Under the pieces are notes generated by a model, which saw only the letters and a program-made list of their open reading frames with translations, did not search any database and had not been told where the DNA came from. Both the position numbers and the translations under genes were made by a program. Positions 1 to 6,900 of a stretch of DNA of 10,577 nucleotides are shown one piece after another. How positions within the stretch are numbered: the stretch's first letter is position 1; each line of letters opens with the position of its first letter. This DNA is from Phoronis ovalis (lineage: Eukaryota; Phoronida; Phoronidae), in the NCBI GenBank assembly GCA_028565635.1, contig JAOXYB010062245.1, forward strand, positions 1 through 10,577, in the 5' to 3' direction.

Positions 1-132
1 ATATGAAACCGATCGGGTAAAAACTGAAGCTGTTATCGTGAGACAAAGAAAGTGTTACATACGACAACGACAACAACAACGCCTACACTACGACAATATG
101 CCCATTCCACTATGGTGGATGGGCATAAAAAT
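1..132 (+). repeat. Terminal part of the composite repeat, ending in a hairpin
   Basis: Bases 2-60 match the end of the array unit (ATATGAARCYGATCGGGTAAAA, then GACAAAGAAAGTGTTA). A short CAA/CGA run follows at 61-82, then a hairpin at 98-126 with arms ATGCCCAT and CCAC pairing with GTGG and ATGGGCAT (one bulged T, loop TATG). The same end, CCACTATG then TGGATRGGCATAAAAAT, closes the larger array at 3533-3557, so it looks like a true terminus of the element family. The rest of this copy lies off the window's left edge. Confidence 0.7.
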
Positions 133-555
133 CAAGTGTGTTTCATGCTTACAGTAGGTTTTTATAGTTTTACAGTGGCTGACTGAACACTGCCTTATGG
201 ACTGGAAAACTGCATTTTTAAATATTTATGTTTGGGATTATTTATTAACTGTTCGATAATTATCAGGACACAATAGATTTTCCCATCAACTTCTGAGTAG
301 TATCATAAATCATTACAAAAAATCCCAAATGTTCAGCCAAAGAAACAAATAAATTATCTAGCAAAATATCATGTCTACCTCAAGTTAATTTTGGAGGATT
401 GTATGATCACCAAACGTGTTGCTGTTCCCATCCAAAGAATAGTTCATAAATGCAACCCATAACCAATTGACTAAATTTGTACTTTTTCCCTAACTCAAAT
501 AATCTCATCAATATTTAGTTGACATAAGGTTTTGACATAACAATTAGGTTTCTTT

Positions 556-608
556 TTCCTTTATTCAATAAGGAAAAGGGAAACATTTCCTTATTCACTA
601 AGGAAAAA
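556..608. repeat. Two adjacent diverged hairpins
   Basis: TTTCCTTTATTCAATAAGGA at about 556-574 and TTTCCTTATTCACTAAGGAA at 586-605 are each nearly self-complementary. They are also direct repeats of one another about 30 bp apart. The function is unknown; a small duplicated palindrome is the simplest description. Confidence 0.6.
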
Positions 609-648
609 AGAGGACAAAAGAGCTATATAAATGTATTTCCTTTACCCA

Positions 649-673
649 GTAACAGATATAAATCTGCTGTTAC
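649..673. repeat. Short imperfect inverted repeat
   Basis: GTAACAGAT pairs with ATCTG-TGTTAC across a 5-bp spacer, with one bulged C. It probably has no independent role. Confidence 0.5.
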
Positions 674-1504
674 GTAGATAATAATAATTATACCACGTAC
701 ATTGTGAGCACATGCATATATCAGGTTTCCAAAATAAAATTTATACAAAAAAAAATCGGTTTACAAGTTTCTTTCTTGACACACTTAAGAACTTGTAATA
801 TCAATCTGGTAAATTTGTTGAATATAAGTTTGGTACAACGATAACCTTCATCCAGATTATTGACTCAGATATCAAATTAAAACTTGAAACAGTTAAATTC
901 AATATTATCTCTGTGTGTTTGTTCTTAAATTGATTTTGTAGGATGAAAACTAAATTGGTCTTGGATAACCCCCCAAAAGTAAAGGAATTAACTTTTTTAT
1001 CCCACCTTGAACTTTTGGACTCATCCCTTAGTGCATACAAATTCAATTAACGGATTATTATATACCGGAACAGATTTATATTATGACATACAGTGTTAAT
1101 GTTTTGTCTTCTAGTAAATAGACTATATAACTCTTCACAGAAAATTCTGTTCAGTCACAAATGAAGATAATCATGTCTCATGCCTACTCTCGATTTTCCA
1201 TGCAGTCTTAACAAATTAGCTATGGTGTGACCTCTAACAACATACCGCTAGATAGAATTAGCAAGAAATACAAAGACAATTCGATGAATTGGTGCCTGCG
1301 ATATAATCTCCTCAATTTTTGATAAAAAAATGACTGTCAAATAGAAATGCCTGCATAGCAACAAAGAGCAAAAACAAAGAGACAAGAGAACAAGACATTT
1401 GTCATGTCTAATGCCAATCGGATGTCTAGGATTACATTTTTTTAACACTGTTACTGATTTTTTACATTACAAAGCAATACAACACATTATGCATTGTAAT
1501 ATAA

Positions 1505-3558
1505 CAAAAAATGTTGAAGATTTGGTTCGGCATTTGACCTACTTCTCAAGGTCATTTTAAAATGTCACCTTTTTAGAACCACCTTTCAATTATCCACGTT
1601 GTGCTTTGTCTTTGCGACTATAGATGCAAAGTGACGTGCCCTCTTGGGGACAAACATGGCCACCAGTCAGCCATAGTGGAAGTAATCCAGGTCAAAATTG
1701 CACCTAACCTGTACTTATTCTGTACCAAATATGAAGTTGACCAAATAAAAACTGAAGCTATTACTGAGACATACAAGCTTGAAAATCAACTTGGCCGACC
1801 AGTTGGCCATCTTAAGAAGTGATCCAGGTCAAATTTATAACCAATCCTGTACTTTGACCTGTATTTGCACCGTACCGGATATAAAACTGATTGAATATAA
1901 ACTTAAGCAGTTATTGCGACACAAAGAAAGTGATATGCACAGCAAAAAATGTCGAAGATTCGTAACAGCATTTGACCTTGCCTATTATGCCCAGCAAACT
2001 ATAGAAATAGAACCATATTTGAATCACCCAGGTAGCGCTTCATCCTTGCAGCTATAGGCGCAACCTGACATGCCCTCTCGGGAACAAAGATGGCCATCAG
2101 TCAGCCATATTTGAAGTAATCCGGGTCAAACTTGTACTTAGCCTCTACTTTGACCTATGCTGTACCGAATACGAAGCTGATCGAATAAAAACTGAAGTTG
2201 TTATTGTGACGCATAATCTCAAGAACTAACATGGCCGCTAGTCAGCCATCTTGAGAAATGATCCAGGTCAAAATTATAATCTACCTGTACTCTGACCTGT
2301 ATTTACCCTGTATTGAATGCGAAGCTGATAAAACAGACTAAAGCAGTTATTGCCAGGCAAAAAATGTCGAAGATTCGTACCGGCATTTGACCGACTTCCC
2401 ACGGTCATTTTAAAATGTCACCTAGTCTGTTATGCCCACCAACCTATGGCCTTCTTAAAATCGCTTTTGAATCGTCCAATCAGTGCTTCGTCTTTGCGGT
2501 TATAGATGCAAGGTGAATGCCCTCTGGAAACAAACATGGTTGTCTGTCGTGTACTAAATTGTACTTAATCTGTACTTTGACCTGTACTTACGATGTACCG
2601 AATATTAAGCTGATCGGATAAACACTGAAGGTGCTATGGTGATGCATAATCTCAAGAACTAAAATGGCCACCAGTTAGCAATCTTGAGAAATGATCCAGG
2701 TCAAAATTATAACTGACCTGCACTTTGACCTATATTTACCCTGTACCAGATATGAAGCTGATTGAATGAAAACTGAAGCAGCTATTGTGAGACAAAGAAA
2801 GTGTTATGCACAGCAAAAAATTGTCAGATTCATACCGGCATTTGGCTTACTTGTCAAGGTCATTTTAAAATGTTGCCTAGCCTATTGTGCCCACCAACCT
2901 ATGGCTTTCTTAAACCACCTTTGAATCGTCCAAGCAGCGCTTTATATTTGCAGCTATAGACACAGCATGGTGTGCCCTCTCGGAAACAAACATGACCGTC
3001 AGCCGGCCATATTGGGTGTAATCCAGGTGAAAATTATGCATACCCTGTACTTTAACCTGTACTGAAAACGAAACATCAGATAAAAACTGAAGCTGTTGTT
3101 ACAATGCACATACTCAAATACCAACCTGGCCACCAGTCGGCCAAATTGGAAGTAATCCAGGTCAATATTTAACATAACCTGTCCTTTGACCTGTACTTAC
3201 TCTGTACTCAATATGAAGCTGATCGGATACAGACTGAAGTAGTTACTGAGCAACAATGAAAGTGTTATGCACGTCAAAAAATGTCGAAGATTCGTACCAG
3301 CATTTGACCTACTTGTAAAGGTCTATTTAAAATGTCATCTAGCCTATTACGCCCAACAACCTATGGCCTTCCTAGAAACACCTTTGAATAATCCAGATAC
3401 ATATATTTCTTAGTCGACCCTATTTGAACTAATCAAGGTCAAAAGTATAACCGACCTGCACCTTGACCTGTATTTACCATACCGAATATGAAGCTGATCG
3501 GGTAAAAGCTGCTATCACAAGACAAATGAAAGCCACTATGTGGATAGGCATAAAAATG
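1505..3558 (+). repeat. Tandem array 1 of a composite repeat (unit 415-460 bp, about 4.6 copies)
   Basis: The anchor word GTYGAAGATT (or a close variant) recurs at 1513, 1951, 2366, 2823 and 3283, giving spacings of 438, 415, 457 and 460 bp. Each unit has one X module (anchor, GGCATTTGACC, AAGGTCATTTTAAAATG, GCCTATTATGCCCACCAAC, CCTTTGAATCGTCC). Two Y modules of about 135 bp follow, marked by GGCCACCAGTCRGCCAT, ATCCAGGTCAAAATTATAA, CTTTGACCTGTA and GAATATGAAGCTGATYG. The Y marker occurs at 1658/1793, 2091/2233, 2539/2665 and 2994/3128. The last unit is truncated and ends in the GGCATAAAAAT terminus also seen near 130. Copies are heavily diverged with many small indels, so the array is old. 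Open frames inside it are chance. Confidence 0.9.
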
Positions 3559-3687
3559 CTCATTAATATCCTCAATGACCTAAGCAGTAGTGTGACCAAG
3601 GCTGCAATTGGCTACCTAATACCCTATATATCAGCTCAACGCAACTATTTGCGCGTTTATTATCTAGAAGCAGAAAATGTTACCAAC

Positions 3688-3914
3688 CTGATTGAAAATT
3701 GTTTTCTCTCTGAAACATATCCAGAAAAAACCATAAATAACCAGGTCTACATTCTCCTTCAGCAATGTTATTGACAATTGTCGATGCCTTCTTGTACCAG
3801 TCTCCATCCTCGTTTCTATAATGATGGACTTCGTCCATCATAATGTGTTTTATGCCCATCCAATTTTGTTTCATGAAACTGGTACGAGTCACCGACAAGC
3901 ATAATTTTAAAGAG
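3688..3914 (-). CDS. SLFN-like: SLFN-like exon D: helicase Walker B and LDxFQ exon
   Basis: The exon is about 227 nt and enters in phase 2. The acceptor is GGCTGTGTTCTTGTAG and the junction codon is AG plus C (Ser). It reads SLKLCLSVTRTSFMKQNW, then MGIKHIMMDEVHHYR with Walker B Asp275 and Glu276, then NEDGDWYKKA, and ends with CRPGYLWFFLDMFQ. The blocks DE, EDGDWY and LWxFLDxFQ in that order are the clearest Schlafen signature in the window. The usual residues after DE in this family are Ala-Gln; here they are Val-His. The donor is placed after TCAG (GTTGGT follows, phase 1); TTG then GTAACA, 5 nt further on (last exon base 3683), is a second option, and an in-frame TAA follows if neither is used. 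No next exon with the family's VRN-type segment was found downstream. Confidence 0.87.
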
Positions 3915-6900
3915 CTACAAGAACACAGCCAAAAATTTCAATCAGTATTACACCTTGCCAATGTAACATAAGGTTTCTGAAGTTTATTATATGATCACCA
4001 GTAAATACACTCATAAAAATGCTTTTAGGCAGTTCATAATTAAGATAACTCTACATTGCAAAATAGTTTTATATGTGTACATGTACCTTATATAACTAAC
4101 CAAGCCCTTATTTTCAGCAACGAATAATATTTCGTTTTTCCCAGCTCCTTCTATCTGTAACTTTTTTATGGCTTCTATAGCCAACAATGTTTTTCCAGTA
4201 CCAGCTGTTCCATGAATAAATAACTTGGTATCTTGACTTTCAAACCTTTTTTCGTTCAATATTCTCCACTGTTCTTTTGTTAGCACTAAGCAAAGAAACA
4301 CAATAATCAACACAGAAAGCAAAAACAGAAGCCATAATAGCCGATGTAAAGTTGGTTACTTATCAGAGATGTGAGAGAATCAAATTTAAAGTTAGTTTCT
4401 TATTAAATATTCTAGAGATTCAAATATAAAGTTAATTATTCTTATTAGATAGCGGAATTATTAAACTATAAAGTTGGTTTATACCCGTTAGATATTCAAG
4501 AAATTCTAGAGTTGGGTATTATTGTCTACTATAATAGTGTGATGTTACGCTACATATAATATGCATTAGCACACCCCCCCCCCCCTACTGCAATAGAGGG
4601 AATTAAGGCAAATGCTACTTGTGATACCTTCATCTGTGTAGGGTCAGACATATGTTTAACTATTAGCTTGAGGGAAATGCTAAGGCTATAGCATTTTAAT
4701 ATTACTACAGATAGGTGATATCTCAAGTACCATCAGGAGCATTACGTTCACTACTAATTATATGAGTTATTTCTCTTGTAGATGACGATATATACTATGG
4801 ACTTTGGAAATGAAACAGAATGAAAGAAATATTTTTAAAATTTTGTTTTTCCTTTAGGCGCTTTGTTACATGTTAGCTGTGTTAGCTAACATACTCTATT
4901 ACAATAGGGGGCTTGCATTTATAATTTCTCCTATTATAATAGGACAAATTTACATGAATCAGGCTGCTATTTTGGGAATGGAGTTAGAAATAATTTAGCA
5001 AAATGCAAGGGTTACAGTCACTTATTTATATGACCTCTAAATGACCTCTCAACGTCAGTATCGAACTATCCGTCAAATATTAATAATTTGACTTTTATAC
5101 TTCAAAATGACCTCTTGACTCCCTAAAGATTTGAAAACTTAATTTCAGATAAACTGTCACAATTTTGAGATTTCGACCTTTTGACCTTTAGAAAACCTTG
5201 AGACAATAAGGTTAACTATTATGATCCTGGGGATATCATGCGTCAATTTACAAGCCTGTACTATTAACAGTTCAAGGGTTCACAAATTAAATAAAAAGTT
5301 GCCAATAAATAAAAGTGTCACCTTTTAATACCTAAATGACATCAAAGGTCATTAAACTGACCTCTTGTACTTTGAGATATGACAGTCTCAGAGTTTGGTG
5401 AGTTGGCTGGTCAAAATGTCATCTAGAAGTGCAAAGTTCACAATCTCAAAATGACACAAAATTTTTAGAAAGTAGCTTTTAATGCATTTAGATGCCATCA
5501 GAGAGGTCAATGGGTTATTTTGAGGTCCCAAAACGAGGAATTTTAATATTAGCTGGAAATTTAAGCAAGAGGTCTGCTTTTGCAGACAAATGCCCATCAT
5601 ACATGAAGTAGTTTCTAGAATATCGTAGTGAAGCATGGACTTTTATCATAATATTGAAAGAGTGCATTTAAAATTCTGTAGAAGAGTATTACAATTTAAA
5701 AGTAGTTCTATAAATTAAATGGTCAATGGCGAGCTAGGTAGATACCTCTTAAGTAAATTACTGGACTAAACTTTTAACTATGACTGAACATCGATTAAAC
5801 AGAGTTGCTTATAGACACATGTTACAGGAATTGGATGACTCCCCTGACATTAACAATTGGACCCGTTTAGTCAAAAAACGTCTCTATAATCTCAGGTAGG
5901 AAATTTCTTTATCACTCAACATGTTGGTGATCAAAATTGTTTTAATCCTGGCCCACCAAAGACTAATGAATGTATATCTAGACAAGAATCCAGTAAGGCC
6001 ACAGCTGAATATTACCTGCAAGCATGAATTTGTCTTGATAATATTTCTCGCTCACAAACAAATTCTCCTTACCAGATTCCGACTAGGTTCATATTCCTTG
6101 GAAATTAAAGCTGGCAAATGGAGAAAAAATAAGCACTTCATGCAAATCAGGTACAGAAGCCCACCTATTATCTTCTTAAAACCACCCATGAATCGTCCAG
6201 GCAGCATTTGTCTTTACGGCTATAGACGTTCCACCCCGGGAACAAATATGGTTACCAGTCGGCCATTCTAGAGATGAAGCAGGTCAAAATCATACTGAAC
6301 ATGTATTTTGACCCATATTTATGCTGTACCAAACATGCACTGATCCAATAAATACTAAAGCTGTTATGGGGGAACGTACCATCTATGGGAACAAACATGG
6401 CTGCCAATCAGCCACATTGGAAAAGATTTGGTAAAATTAAAACTTGACCTGTATTTTGACCTTTATTTACTTTCTGAATTAAAGCGATCTTTCTATGAAT
6501 CAGATTTTTCAAGATCAGGGCAACAGTTTCGACTGCAAAAGGTTAGGATCAACAGTTGGCCCACTTTCCAAGGTCGTTCAAAAATGCTACATAGCCTATT
6601 CCACCTCCGCACATATTGTCTTAAAACCATTTTAGAATCATCCAGGCAATGATTCGTCTTTGCGGCGGCCAAATGTGCACTCTAGTGAAAAAACATGGCC
6701 ACTAGTCAGCCACAATGGAAGAAGTCTGGATCTTAATTACGCCTGACCTATACTTACTCTGTAACGAATATGAAGCTAATTGGATAAAACTGAGGTTGCA
6801 ATTGCAAGGTACTATCTTGAGAACAAACATGGCTGCCTGTCGGTCATCTTGGATGTGATTCAGATCAAAATTCTATCTGACATGTACTATGACCTGCATT

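Larger units (their letters stand above)
140..1500. other. AT-rich stretch with no recognised gene
   Basis: Open frames here are short and without family signatures. Small inverted repeats occur at 556-606 and 649-673. On the minus strand an acceptor-like tract precedes 1350, but the 34-codon frame after it was not recognised (see findings). No tRNA or other RNA gene was seen. Confidence 0.6.

Noticed and set aside
801-1046. 81-codon minus-strand frame as a further SLFN exon
   Set aside because: The translation does not show the VRN-type or later helicase segments, and no acceptor of the right phase was found.
1601-2057. Two overlapping plus-strand open frames (73 and 92 codons)
   Set aside because: Both lie in tandem repeat units; the same frames are broken in the other copies, so there is no sign of selection on protein.
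1505-3558. CRISPR-like reading of the tandem repeats
   Set aside because: Units are over 400 bp, diverged along their whole length and without unique spacers, in an animal-type genome.
3555-3605. Minus-strand LLLRSL-type stretch as the helicase segment after exon D
   Set aside because: It matches the family's VRN segment at only one or two residues, omits the preceding conserved stretch, and runs into the repeat array antisense.
3463-3774. 103-codon plus-strand open frame
   Set aside because: Its first part is the end of repeat array 1 and its last part is antisense to SLFN exon D; it has no family signature.
5388-5636. 82-codon minus-strand open frame in the large intron
   Set aside because: No recognisable motif, lies in the GACCTC-rich relic, and no convincing splice sites flank it.
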